The notes beneath the pieces are model-generated. The model worked only from the letters and a program-made list of their open reading frames with translations. It searched no databases and was not told the origin of the DNA. 37,764 nucleotides of DNA, taken from Smittium mucronatum. Its lineage: Eukaryota; Kickxellomycota; Harpellomycetes; Harpellales; Legeriomycetaceae. The position numbers and the translations under genes are program-made. The number at the start of each line of letters is the position of its first letter. Position 1 is the stretch's first letter. Location of the stretch: contig LSSL01002416.1 in assembly GCA_001953115.1 (NCBI GenBank), forward strand, positions 1-37,764, written 5' to 3'. This document shows, in pieces, positions 24,601-35,504 of this stretch.

Positions 24601-27600
24601 TATTCTTAAAAAAAATTATTGGGTAAATTTTTTAATAAAAATCAAACAATATATTTTTGAAAAATTTGTGTATAAAATTCCAAATTTGGTTCATTCATCT
24701 ATATTTTTAACAAATGAGAATATTTTAATGATAATAGCTATTTCCCATATCTAAATAAATATATATATTGAGGCTTGTGCACTTTTTAAAAATATTTGAT
24801 TGATAATTAAAAATATTTCTAGATTATAATAAAATCATTGTCATAAGTCTTTCAAGCCTTTATAAGTTATATTTATTAAATAAAGAATCTATATGTATTG
24901 TTTATTTGTTTTGTTTTGTTTTTATTATTTATTTATTTTGGAGAATCTAAACTTAAAAACATTATTTACGTGGATTGATATAATTGTGGGGATATTTGAG
25001 TAAAAATTAAACATGAAAATTTAAAATTAAATCTCTATTTAAAAATTACTAATTTTAAATTGATATTGAAATTAAAGTATATCGAATTAAATGGGCTATT
25101 GAAATTATCTTGTACACGATTAATTTCAAATTTAAATTTAAGGATTAAACCAACTTTATCAAAGATGATGATAATTAAGAAGTTTTATATAAAAAGATGA
25201 ATTTTCAATCATATAATTAGTCATTTCAATTTCAATAAATTTTTATATAATTTTTTATTTATATTAATAAGGAATATCTCATATTGGTGCCACCAGTTAA
25301 TATGGATTTTTTTAATGTAAAAAATTAGTTGATTTACACAAAAATATATAAATATCATGGAATAAGTTTGATATTTTTAAAACAGTAATAAAATTGAATT
25401 CAAGTACTATTTGACTAATATTTTTTTAATATTAAACTTTTAGTAAGTTTTTTTTTCTAAAAAATCGGGATTTATAAAATTAGAGAGTTTCAATAAGTTT
25501 TTTTTTGACATTTTATAATTATTTTATATATGTATATCTTTATATAAAATTTCTAATAATTTTATTTTGATAATATTTGAGCTTCTATTTGAATATTTTT
25601 ATTTCATGTACAGAACCGCCTTTATTTTAAATATTTGTTTGAAAAGATAAAAAAAACAAAATTTTAATAATATTCTTCATTTTTATTTATTTCTAAACTT
25701 ATTAATTTATAGAAAAGTAAATAGTAAACCAGGCTTTGAAATATGTATTTAATTTTTTTTAAATCAGTTTCATATTATTCAATTTATATTTATATTTTTA
25801 TTTCAATAAAACAGAGTTTAAGCTCAATTCTACAAGACACTAGAAAAATTCACACATTTTCATTTATAAAAAATATCATTTTTTTGAATTTTCTAAATTA
25901 GATTTTCAAGTTTAAATATTAATAGAACATTAAAATCCATCTGTTGTAGTTTTAAACAAATTAAAATAGTTAGAAATATTCTATTTGATCGAATGTAAAA
26001 TAATTTTTTTGGTAAGTAATTTTAGAAGAGTATATAATTGTGCAATCAAAATTTAAAAGTTATTAATTAAAATATTTGTGCCCAACATCACATAGTTTTT
26101 AAAATCTCACTTAATTCTTAAATCCAAATAAAATATTTTTATTAGTATTTTTAAATTCATCACATCTATTTTTTTTCCAAAATATTTGCTTTGATTAAAA
26201 GTACTCCTTTTTATTTAAAAAAGCTTTTGAAAAAAAAAATTACAGATAAATTCGGGAGATTTTTACAATGGATTTAATCCTCAAATTCATCCTAAATTGT
26301 TATTATCGTTCTAATTTCGAATTCAGCATGAAAATAATATAGTAAAAATACTTTTTCAACTTTTTAGTTAAAAAGGGATATTTTTATAACCAATATATAA
26401 AACGCCTCCTGGCTATTGATTTTTTTTATCACAAAATTAATTGAATTTTAAAATTTTTTTGATGCTTGGCATAATATTTTCCAAAAATTTACAGATTATT
26501 TTTTCCTACAATTATTAAATAATCTGCTTCAGAGTATTAATTTGGTTCAAATTTAAGTAAATTTAATATTTATAGCGGTCTAAATTTTTAATTTTTTTGA
26601 AATTTAATGAAATTATTATAATTCTACTGTATAAAAAAAAGAAAGAAAAAAATTCACACGAGATGAATTTTGTGTACTTCAATAATACCTGTTGTAACTA
26701 TTATGAGCCTTTTGAGTCAGATAAATGAATAAATTATAGTGGATATTAATTGTGATTTATGAATATAATATATTAAAAGCTAATACGCAAATAAATTTAA
26801 TGAAAAAACATAAAATTTAAAACTTTTAGTTTATTTTTAAATCAAATGTTAATAATAATTTATTGATAATTATTATATATAACTTAATTTACTATATGTG
26901 CCCAAAAATATAACTCGTTTAAATAATTTTATATAAGTATAATATTTAACTATTTTAAATTAATCTTAGTTCATTTACATTATTATATAATAATAAAAAG
27001 CTAAAAGAAATAAAAGATTAATTATAAGAGCCTAAAAGGTTTAATACTGTGTTATTATTTTTCTTGATTGATTCTTTAGTGGTTTTTTTAAAGTTTTTTT
27101 AGCAAAATTAGGCTTTAAAATAATTTCGTATCATAAATCTAATTAACATAAAAAGCTCACTAATGGATAGGTCCTTTATATAATAAACAGATATTTTTCA
27201 GATAAAAAATTAATTTTTTGGCTTTTTTACGAATCTGAAATTTTATCAAAGTAAACTCAAATATCTAAGTCATCATAAAAAACTTAATTCATCACCGAAA
27301 AATACTTTTCAAGCATTTTCTGTATCCATAATTTTTATTAAATCACCAAAAAAATGTCGCTATTTTTCTTATTGGTTCTATTGGTTCTACTTGTGTAATT
27401 TTTACTTTTAATCTTTTTTTTTTTTGCTCTCTATAACGCGAAATTTTATTTTCAATGTGATATTAAATATCTTTGGCTAAAGTTATTTGTTTAATACTTA
27501 AGCTTAATATAAATTTTTGTTATTTAAGCTGATATTACTTGGAAATTTATATAAAAAATTTCTTTTTATCAAATTTATATCTTAAATAACTGGTGGGTGT

Positions 27601-27651
27601 TAATTTATTATTTATTACATCAAAAAAATGATAAAGTGGTGCATAAAATGA
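21657..27651. other. Gene-empty A+T desert
   Basis: About 6 kb without a recognisable gene or RNA. It contains homopolymer runs, an 8-bp tandem (ATGTTTAT-like units) at about 24510-24545 and a TTTTG-rich run near 24905-24925. It ends just before the MULE relic. No terminal inverted repeat for that element was found here by eye. Confidence 0.6.
24510..24545. repeat. 8-bp tandem repeat
   Basis: Units of ATGTTTAT, one varied to ATTTTTAT, repeated about four times head to tail. Confidence 0.7.
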
Positions 27652-29218
27652 ATAATCTTTGGATTAGATGAAGAGATATCAAGAAAATTTAATATCTCAA
27701 GAAAATTAATAATGAAAAAATACTCTTTTGTGTATTATTATTGTCATAACAGGAATAAAAAAGGGTGCGATGAAATAATTAAAGTCGAAAAATACTATGA
27801 TCCAGACGAGTTTAGATCATACTTTGCATATAAACACTTTTTTGGACGTGAGAATGAAGAAAAAACCCAGCCATTATCAAAAAATTCGAGAAAAACTTTT
27901 CAAATAAAAGAAATTTTAAAAGACAGAGGTTTGGAAGCAAGTTACAAACAGATATATTCGGGTATCTGTAGTATAAACAGCAAAAACAATCGAAATTTTG
28001 ATATCACTTTGGGTGATCTAAATGATTTTTGAGAGAGAATCTCAGAAAAAATGACTAAAAATAGACCCTGTGTTTTTGGATATGATCCGGATCCAAATTC
28101 TATTAAAATATTGATTACATCAAAAAATTTATTGTTACATTTCCGTGATTTCCAGAATTTCCATATTGATATGACATAAAAAATAACGAACTTGAGATAA
28201 CTTGTTGTTTTATGAATTTCAGATTAAGGCAGGAGCTTTTTAACATTGGTTTTCTGTATCATCAAATATGGGAAGAAATATATGATTTTATGGATTTTGA
28301 ATAAAATAAAAGATGAGCTTTTAAAATATGGATACGTTTTCAGTATATCAAATCTTATATCTGATTCGGCACCTCAAATGTCGGCAACCTTAGAAGACTT
28401 TGATCCAACTATAAAAAGATCTAACTTCTGGGCTCATAATTGGAGAAATATAAATAATTTCTTCAGGTTTGCACCAAAAACATTCCGAGATAAGATTAAA
28501 GAAGATATATTTTTTATTCAAAATTCATTTAACGAAGGTATTTTTGAACTATCTTGGTATCTTTTTATAAAAAAATGGAGCGAATTTCCCGATTTAAAAA
28601 TATATTTGGATAAGTTAAACAGCAACTATTTTTTAAAGAATAGAAACTGGTAAGAGTGAAATCAGTACTTTTCACCAAACACAAAAAATCACCTTGAAAG
28701 GTTTAACTTTAAAATAAAAACGAAATACGTTTCTTGGAAAAAAAAGTTTAGTACAGATTTTAAGAATACTTTTTCAAATATTAGAACAAATGGAAAATGA
28801 TAAGATTCCCAATACCTCAAAGCCGAAACATTCTAGAGAATTTACATGCAGCGAATATGAATACAGTAGGTTTCTAATTTTCGAAACATATGAGAATAAA
28901 ACTTTTGGATTCTATGGTAAAATTTTCAATTTTTCAATTGATATCATAAGAAAGTTAGAAGTTTTTACCTTTGAAAGTTTAAATTAAATTAAACGGATAC
29001 TTTCTAATATATATTTATTGGACATGAGGTCTGAAATAATTAATTATAAAGACATAGTTTTCTCATGTAGAAATTTTTCTAAGAACTGTAAATTCCAAAA
29101 AATTTATTTATATTTAAAGGAATCGAATCTTTTGCATGTTATTGAAACTTATTTGGAACCAAATAGAAAAAGAGGAAGGCCTAAATCAATAAAAAGAGAC
29201 CATAGTCTCATTATGTGA
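27652..29218 (+). pseudogene. MULE-family DNA transposase, decayed
   Basis: This would cut and paste a Mutator-like DNA element. Frame 1 is readable from about 27652. An N-terminal YYYCHNRNKKGC block near 27730-27765 and YKHFFGREN near 27829 recall the FLYWCH/WRKY-like zinc finger of MULEs; the second His of the usual HxH is Phe. First catalytic Asp candidate: gat at 28168 in FHIDMT. Second: gat at 28363 in LISDSAPQ, followed by an FWAHNWRNI block. Glu candidate: gaa at 28696 in NHLERFNFKIK. Spacing (65 and 111 codons) fits the MULE layout. Stops in frame 1 lie at 28030, 28177, 28651 and 28657. About 28201-28290 reads better in frame 2 (YEFQIKAGAF, SSNMGRN), and the C-terminus from about 28795 is also in frame 2. 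It ends with a basic RKRGRPKSIKRD AT-hook-like motif before the TGA at 29216. Inactive; TIRs not seen. Confidence 0.72.
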
Positions 29219-32200
29219 AAATATTTCGGTTTTTTTATACGAAAATATCGTCATTATAATAAAAAAATTATTTAAGAGGTAGAATGAAATTGAAATTTTA
29301 AACTAGTAAAAAAAAACTATCAGATAATTATATTTATTTTGGGTCTATTATTTTATTTTTTGTTACATATTTTTCTCTCGGATATATCGATTTACTGTTA
29401 AAATTCTTATCCTAGTATAGCATGGGATATAAACAGGAGATAATTTCATTTTATGATTACGATTAAAAGTCTGTGTATTTATTAAAATTTTAATTTAGCG
29501 ACATAGCTATTTTATTATTTTTCCGGTATCTAATTTCTCAAATCCTATCACTGCTCCAATAATGCCTAGATGACTTTTTTCGAATAAAAAAATTAAAGTG
29601 TAAAAAATAAATATCAAACCTCATTTACTTATTTATTATTAAATCATTTTTTCCCTGAAAGCTATAGAGCATTAATTATGCCTCGTAGCTGTAAAATGGT
29701 CTGTTAATATTTGTCTAAAGTAGCATAAGTATAACCAATAAACATAAAAAGTCAGATTAATGAATTGAAAATGAATAATTTGAAGAATGGATATATTTAA
29801 TTAACTTTAGTACACCTTAAAGAACGATACTCTCGAAATTTCTCAGTTTGCTGAAGTTCTTTGTATAATTCTTGAACTTTTTAAAATAAAGAAATGATGT
29901 TGATATGAAATACAATATATATTTTTATAACACTTAAATTTTAGAATAAAAAATAAGCATATAAGATACTTATATATCGAAAGGTATATTTATGAAAAAA
30001 TGATCACTAGAATTTTTCGATTCCACCCAATAAGAAATATTAATTAGTTTTTTGGTTATAGAGATAATTTATTGGTGACAAAAAATGCCGGAGAAAGGTA
30101 TTTTTGGTGATAAAAAGGATATTTTGGATATATGTTTGAGATTTTAGGTTGAATGATAAAGATTACAGGTGGTTGATTATTTTAACCAAAATTAAACATT
30201 ATGACTCTTGTAATTAAGAAATATTTTAATAACTATCAAAATATCTTCCAAGTAAAACGGTTTTTCTCGAAACGCGTATATCTTTATCCATTAAATGATG
30301 GATCATTTTTTCTGCGGCAAATTTTTTTATAAAGTCTCAATTTTAAGCTAGGTATTTTTATTTTTGATATTTTTGCATATATGTTTAGTTTGAATAAATT
30401 TTTTTTTTGCATATTTCCAAAAAATCTGGAAATTTTATACAAATTTTATTTTCTGATAAAATTTTTTTTTTTTGATTTATTATTGTAACGCTATTTTACG
30501 AAAATATATTCCCATATATTTTAAATTTATAGTTTTTCTCGATTTTTTTTTTTTTGTAAAAAACGGTTTAATCATGTATTGAAATGGCTTTAAAAAATTA
30601 ATTTATAAATTATAGATAAAAAAGTTCAAATTTTTTCAACAAACATGACTTGGAATTATTACTTATAATTTAATTGGGAAATATAGCTGTTTATATTTAT
30701 TGTAAAAATAATAGGTAATAATTATATTTTATAAAAAAAAATTAAATCTAAAGTTCTATTTGTGTCTTTATTCAAAATATTAATAATTTTTTTAATAAAA
30801 AAACAAAAACCCTTATTAGAGCACAGTTTTTTTGTTTAAATTACATCGCAGAGGTGAAATTTTTTTGTGAATAAATGATGTTATCAACATGCTTTTTTAA
30901 TCACTTTCTCTTATGAAGCAATGTGAAATACACAAAAAAAAAACCGATACCTCATTTGCTATAAAATAAGTAATTTCAATTCTGAATTTCTACCGATATC
31001 ACAAATCTGAAATTTTTAAATATAAATTTTGATTTTATTTCCTCTTTTAGTTGTATATTTATATTATTAATACTATAAAAATGACAACTTTTGTTTACTT
31101 TTGTAAGTGATCGCTAAAAGAAAAGTTTTATATCATTCACATTTAATAAAATTTAATCAGGTTATATAATTTAAGAATTAAACTCTTAACCTATTGTGAT
31201 AATCTCAAAAAATTTACTAACACTACGAAATTTTGTTTAAATTGAGATCGAGGTATAGCTTAGCTTTATACATCAAACTATTATGATATTAATTAAACTT
31301 TTGATCATATTTAAAGTACCTGAAAACCACTCTAACTTGCATGCAAGAATAAATTAGTTTGATTTTACCTTTCTAAAACCAACTAGTTTAATTTATTTTA
31401 ATATTTTTTATCCTCTTTTTATAATATATTACAAAAAATATCACTTCCAATTTCAAACTTTTTATATTAAAATTCTAATCATAACAGAAAAACCCCATTA
31501 AAGACATAATAAAAGCCTTTAAAAGATATACACACATCGATTGTTTTTATGAACTGATGAATTTTTTATTACATACTATTGATTATTTTATCAACTATTT
31601 GATTAAAAATGTACGAAAATCTTATTTGAAATATTCGCAACTGAGTATTAACATATAATTAATAGTTTATCCATTAAAAAAATTGATAAAGATTTTATGG
31701 AATTTTATAGGAATTTATGGTAAAAAATAACAGAAAAAAAATGAAATAGACTCATTTTTCTTAATTACATGCAAAAAAAAATTGATTATTTATGTCACAT
31801 CGATTTTCACTTATAAAATATTAGTTAAATATTCGAAAATCACGACTAAATTTATTGATATTAAGAAAATCTGAGTACTTATTACAGTTGGTAAAGAAAA
31901 TTGTTAAAAATTTATAGCCACTATAATCAACCAAAAAAAATCTGATTGAAAATAGCGATAATCGATTTTCATTAAATTTATAAACAAGAAATCTCATTAT
32001 TAAACAACCACTTTTATTTAAAATAAAAAACAACAGCATAATGAATAAATAAAAATTTACAAATAAATAATATTGATTTGAAATTTATCTAGTGGTTTAT
32101 ATTTTAGATTGAAATGAAAAAACGAAAATATTTATATCAAATCTGAAAAAGTAAATATCGAGAAAAAATAAAATAAAAGAAGAGATAAAAATCGGTTTAT

Positions 32201-32474
32201 AAATACATATTAGCTATTAATAATTAACCGAACTAAATTAAAGACAATTTTTACAATTATAAACCCAATATATGGACGTTATTTTTACCAAATGATAAAA
32301 AATACTAATTTTTCGTTACTATGAAAAAATAGAAAAAAAATTTATCGGTTTTATTATATTTGAGTGTTTGGTTTTATCATTGATATAAAGCATATGACAA
32401 TTTATTTTCTATTAGAAATAAAAATTTCTCAATTTTTCTCAATTTTAAAATAAAATACGATTAAGATCCTGATA
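29219..32474. other. A+T-rich stretch, no gene
   Basis: About 3.2 kb with no recognised gene, RNA or large repeat. A 72-codon open frame on the minus strand (31821-32039) is low-complexity and shows no motif, so I treat it as chance. Confidence 0.55.
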
Positions 32475-32494
32475 GCTCTCCCCTAAGAGTGAAA
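32475..32494 (+). ncRNA. 5' hairpin and GAAA (hammerhead-like layout)
   Basis: Stem G75-U79 with A86-U90 (last two digits of 324xx), a 6-base loop, then GAAA at 32491-32494. In copy 2 the equivalent stem (37257-37271) keeps pairing although one C-G pair has become A-U. Upstream, copy 1 has CTGATA at 32469-32474 where a hammerhead ribozyme has CUGANGA; one purine is missing. Possible stems III and I follow (see findings). A working ribozyme is not claimed. Confidence 0.3.
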
Positions 32495-32520
32495 TACCTT
32501 GCCGTGGTTTAGGGGCTTAA

Positions 32521-32544
32521 TAGTTTACTTTTCGAAGTACACTA
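32521..32544 (+). ncRNA. UUCG-capped stem-loop, copy 1
   Basis: Ten-base arms around TTCG (32531-32534) with one mismatch. The same hairpin in copy 2 (37302-37325) is perfect. The UUCG loop is an unusually stable RNA tetraloop, which suggests selection at RNA level rather than chance. Confidence 0.6.
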
Positions 32545-32561
32545 GACTAAAATTTCACGCT

Positions 32562-32647
32562 GCGTTGTACTATTTTTGGTTGGGAGTAGTGGAAACAGCG
32601 CATAGCGTTGCACTATTCTTGGTTGGGATTAGTGGAAACAGTGCTCA
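32562..32647 (+). repeat. 43-bp tandem duplication inside copy 1
   Basis: Two diverged units (32562-32604 and 32605-32647), each with TTGGTTGGGA and AGTGGAAACAG. Copy 2 has one unit only (about 37343-37385), so the duplication arose in, or was kept only in, copy 1. Confidence 0.85.
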
Positions 32648-32849
32648 GCTATTCGGAGGACGGCTATTCCAGAGGAGAACCAACTCTAAACAGGAGAAAG
32701 CCATCTTTTAGCACAACTGAGACATATTCTAGTGCACAAATTCAGTGTTAGACAGTCATAAGAGTCTCAGCATCTAACAGATATTTGTCGGAAACCATGT
32801 CGATCAATTCCACGTTTGAGTAAGAGCATAATTTTATTACTCCTGTTAG

Positions 32850-32949
32850 AAGTAGGCTCTGACTAGAAGCTTAGTAGTCTCAATGAACCATTGTTCATTG
32901 AAAAAAAGCTTAATTCAAAGCCGGTAAAGCCTCAGTAATACGCCTACTT
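32850..32949 (+). ncRNA. Nested three-helix RNA-like domain, copy 1
   Basis: Outer arms AAGTAGGC (32850-32857) and GCCTACTT (32942-32949); middle arms AAGCTT (32867-32872) and AAGCTT (32906-32911); inner hairpin CAATGAAC-CATT-GTTCATTG (32881-32900). Copy 2 keeps the inner hairpin with a changed loop base and the middle helix with a compensating pair change. In its outer helix one pair becomes a mismatch. Confidence 0.5.
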
Positions 32950-33013
32950 GAAGCAGTATTAGGGGGGGGGGTCTTTTGGGTGGTAGATTGGACCCTTTTC
33001 CCGTAGGTATGCA

Positions 33014-33027
33014 GCCGGTAGTCCGGC
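33014..33027 (+). ncRNA. Small G+C hairpin GCCGG-TAGT-CCGGC
   Basis: A perfect 5-bp stem with a 4-base loop, identical in copy 2 at 37751-37764, where the window ends. It follows the well conserved ACCCTTTTCCCGTAGGTA block. Confidence 0.55.
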
Positions 33028-33123
33028 AGAGGAGCTTATTGTAGTTAAGGCAGTAGTCTTTTCTATAAGTCTTTTTCTTTTTTTCATATTTTTTTAGTAT
33101 AGTTTTTACTGACGTTATCTTAC

Positions 33124-33154
33124 AATAAAATTCCGCGATACAAAAAAAAAAAAA
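33124..33154 (+). terminator. Polyadenylation signal and poly(A) tract
   Basis: AATAAA at 33124-33129 is followed 12 bases later by 13 A (33142-33154). The spacing is that of a polyadenylated transcript whose tail was copied into the genome. A-runs are common in this window, so the tract alone would be weak evidence. Confidence 0.45.
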
Positions 33155-33186
33155 GAGAATAGAGAGAAACGTTTTTTGCTAATAGA

Positions 33187-33530
33187 ATTCTGATAACTTA
33201 TTGGCTATTTCAATTAAAATAAATCTTATATGGGAGATTCTTTTTGAATTCAGACTTTTTTTTCTAGATGAACCATTGGTCAAATAACTAATTAAGTTTT
33301 TTGGTCGAATTATTATTCTTTATAGCCAATAAATTTATTGTTCTTAGCAATCAATAATTAGGCTACTCGCTCCATTACCAATTGAATTAAACTAATTTTT
33401 TCTAATTGATTTATTCACCAAAATAATTAAAGCTTTTGTGAATTTCTACAGTTCCTAATTAGGAAAGTAGTAAAAATTTAATAGTAAATCGTCTGAATTA
33501 ATAAAGAATCTCCCAAATAGAAGATCGCAA
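33187..33530 (+). mobile_element. MITE-like element, copy B, with terminal inverted repeats
   Basis: Imperfect inverted arms at 33223-33255 and 33491-33525, sharing GGGAGATTCTTT and AATTCAGAC, enclose about 235 bases without coding capacity. The left flank ACTTATTGGCTATTTCA and the arm sequence recur on the minus strand at 9430-9720. The right arm continues inward with TTTCCTAATTAGG-like sequence that the 9430-9720 copy also shares. No target duplication is obvious. Confidence 0.55.
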
Positions 33531-34879
33531 CAAGATGGCGACGGAATTTGATTTACTGATCACTAAAGAGTCAAAAATGACTGATAAACAACTTCCGATT
33601 TATCGATTATAAATAAGCTGTAGTAGAAAAAAATCGTCGGACTTGTAGGTTTTTAATAATTTATTGGTTAAAACGGCTGAGATAAGATTTTTACATAAAA
33701 ATTTGCCGTATTTCTTATGGGAAAAGACATAATTTCAGATTATGGCATATGAATTAAGAAAGTTACAAAAGATAGCCAGATATCCACACATTTGTTCTTA
33801 TCTCAACACACTTTTAGATTTTATTAATCAACCTTTTTCAATTGATCATATGCCAATATACTGACCCAATAGTATTATATATTACAAAATACCAATGAAG
33901 AAATTGTGTTTATCGAAAAATACTCTTATGATGTTAGGGATTTTGAATGAGTAGTGCCAGTTAAAAACATTTAGTTGAGTTTTGGTTTTGGTGGCCAAAT
34001 ATGAAAGTAGTTACAAGCAATGATAAATTGCCTCTAAGATTTTCTAGCTTTTTATCGTAATTTCCAAACTTTAAACTAATCTATCTATTTTTGATTATAA
34101 GGATTAGAGGGGCTGAGATAGGAAAAGTTTTTGTTATATAACCGAGATTACAAAGAGCCATAAATCTTCATATTGATGAGTTCTCTTGAGATTTACGGAA
34201 GTTATGATAAGAAAAAAATTTGCATAGCTTTTTGATAAGGATCAGGTTAAGTTATACCCGCAAAATACAAATGCCATAAATCAAAAAACTTAATATCTTA
34301 ATTGGATGGTCTTGAGAATTACTTATAATTTCTAATTAACAAAGCATACATTCCTGGTTTAAAAATCGCAGGTTTGGGGTGAAGATATAAATATAAATAT
34401 TAATACATAAACATGGATCCATAAAAAAGCCTTGAAGAACAGGAAAAAATTTCAATGTAGTTAGATATTTCAAAATTATTTTTCTGTTTCATTTTAGAAG
34501 GGGATTGTTATTACAGGCACAATTTTACCAAAACCCCCCAAAAATTTGACTTTTATAAAGAAATTGTACTTTTTTCCATGAAATACAAACCAATCATACC
34601 GAATAGTTAAGATCCATCATTTTTAATAAAAAAAGGTTGTGTTTTTGTTGAGTTTTCCAAAGTAAATTAGGAGAAAAGCAGATTTACTTAGTTTTCGACA
34701 AAAATTGAGCAAGTTTTACGCTAATTGTATATTTGTTAAAAAAATATCGGGGCTTCGTTTTTTGACTAAAGACATTTACAATTTGTGGAAAGGCAGTATA
34801 TTTAGGGCAAATGTATTTCAAATGAATAGTTCTAATGTTAAAACATAAATATTTCGTTGACTCTATTCGAAATTCGAAA
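33531..34879 (+). other. A+T-rich stretch with a doubtful integrase-like fragment
   Basis: No intact frame. At 33977-34009 frame 2 reads EFWFWWPNMKV, which resembles the fWWPnM segment in the zinc-binding part of Ty3-type integrases. The His pair before it and the Cys pair after it are not visible, and stops lie close upstream. The rest of the stretch shows nothing. Confidence 0.2.
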
Positions 34880-34880
34880 T

Positions 34881-34946
34881 TCGATATATCCTAGTTTTTT
34901 TTTTGTATCACGGAATTTTATTGTAAGATAATCGATATATCCTAGT
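34881..34946. repeat. 15-bp direct repeat TCGATATATCCTAGT
   Basis: Perfect copies at 34881-34895 and 34932-34946, 36 bases apart. An adjacent short tandem of GAAATTC lies at about 34869-34882. Confidence 0.75.
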
Positions 34947-35454
34947 GAGAGAAAAGATATAGCGAATCTGGTCTCAATCAAACTATTAGGAGTTTTGTTT
35001 TTCATTGTTTTAACCTCTTCCACAGTATAATTTACATACTTAATTAGAAAAGGGGATGCACTATAAAATAAGTATTATTAATTCTAACTAATCAATTAAC
35101 TCCACAGATCATACCCCAACAACTCGAAGCTACCTTCCCGCCACCGATGGAACTGATTTTTATCACATAATAGCTTGTTATAAACCGATGCATTTATAAA
35201 TCGATATATACACATGCAGTAGTATTAGATATGCGGCGAAAACCGAGCGTGAACTAATTTTTCTACTAAATAAGTATTTTATAAGTGCACAATAAATTAT
35301 TTGAGGGATATATTTGCATTTCATTCCTGGAGTATAAATTTTACGTAAATAAAAGAAATAGGGATATTATTCAAGGGTAATAATTATGTAATTTGATTCA
35401 TTTTAAAATAAATTATAAAATCAATTTTATTGTTGTAAATGAATAATTTAACCG

Positions 35455-35504
35455 TTTCAGGGGCAATTTTTTTTTTTTTTTTTTTTTACGATTTCAGGGG
35501 CAAT
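35455..35504 (-). repeat. 22-T tract between 12-bp direct repeats
   Basis: TTTCAGGGGCAA occurs at 35455-35466 and again at 35493-35504, enclosing 22 T and four further bases. It has the form of a target-site duplication around a bare poly(A) insertion on the minus strand; slippage duplication would also explain it. Confidence 0.6.

Larger units (their letters stand above)
32475..33154 (+). mobile_element. Structured non-coding repeat, copy 1 (with poly(A) end)
   Basis: A G+C-richer island in A+T-rich DNA, matching 37257-37764 in the same orientation along its whole shared length (to 33027). The open frame starting at 32499 shares only its first 15 codons with copy 2 before indels throw the frames apart, so the conserved unit is not protein. 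Conserved hairpins are present (listed separately). Past the shared part, copy 1 runs on to AATAAA at 33124-33129 and a run of 13 A at 33142-33154, the pattern of a reverse-transcribed polyadenylated RNA. A sequence TGGTTTAGGGG (32505-32515) fits the loose pol III A-box consensus, but no good B box follows, and TTTT runs occur inside. I read it as a non-autonomous retroposon. An LTR or LTR fragment is the main alternative. Confidence 0.65.

Noticed and set aside
32505..32515. Pol III A box (TGGTTTAGGGG) making the repeat a tRNA-derived SINE
   Set aside because: The A-box consensus is loose, no good B box lies at the usual distance (TTTCGAAGT is too close and lacks both end bases), and conserved TTTT runs would stop pol III early.
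32499..32711. 70-codon open frame in repeat copy 1 as a protein gene
   Set aside because: Copy 2 shares the first 15 codons and then an indel puts the matching DNA in another frame, so the DNA, not the peptide, is conserved.
34838..35023. Minus-strand 61-codon frame with a repeated LGYI piece
   Set aside because: The repeat in the peptide simply reflects the 15-bp DNA direct repeat; nothing else supports a gene.
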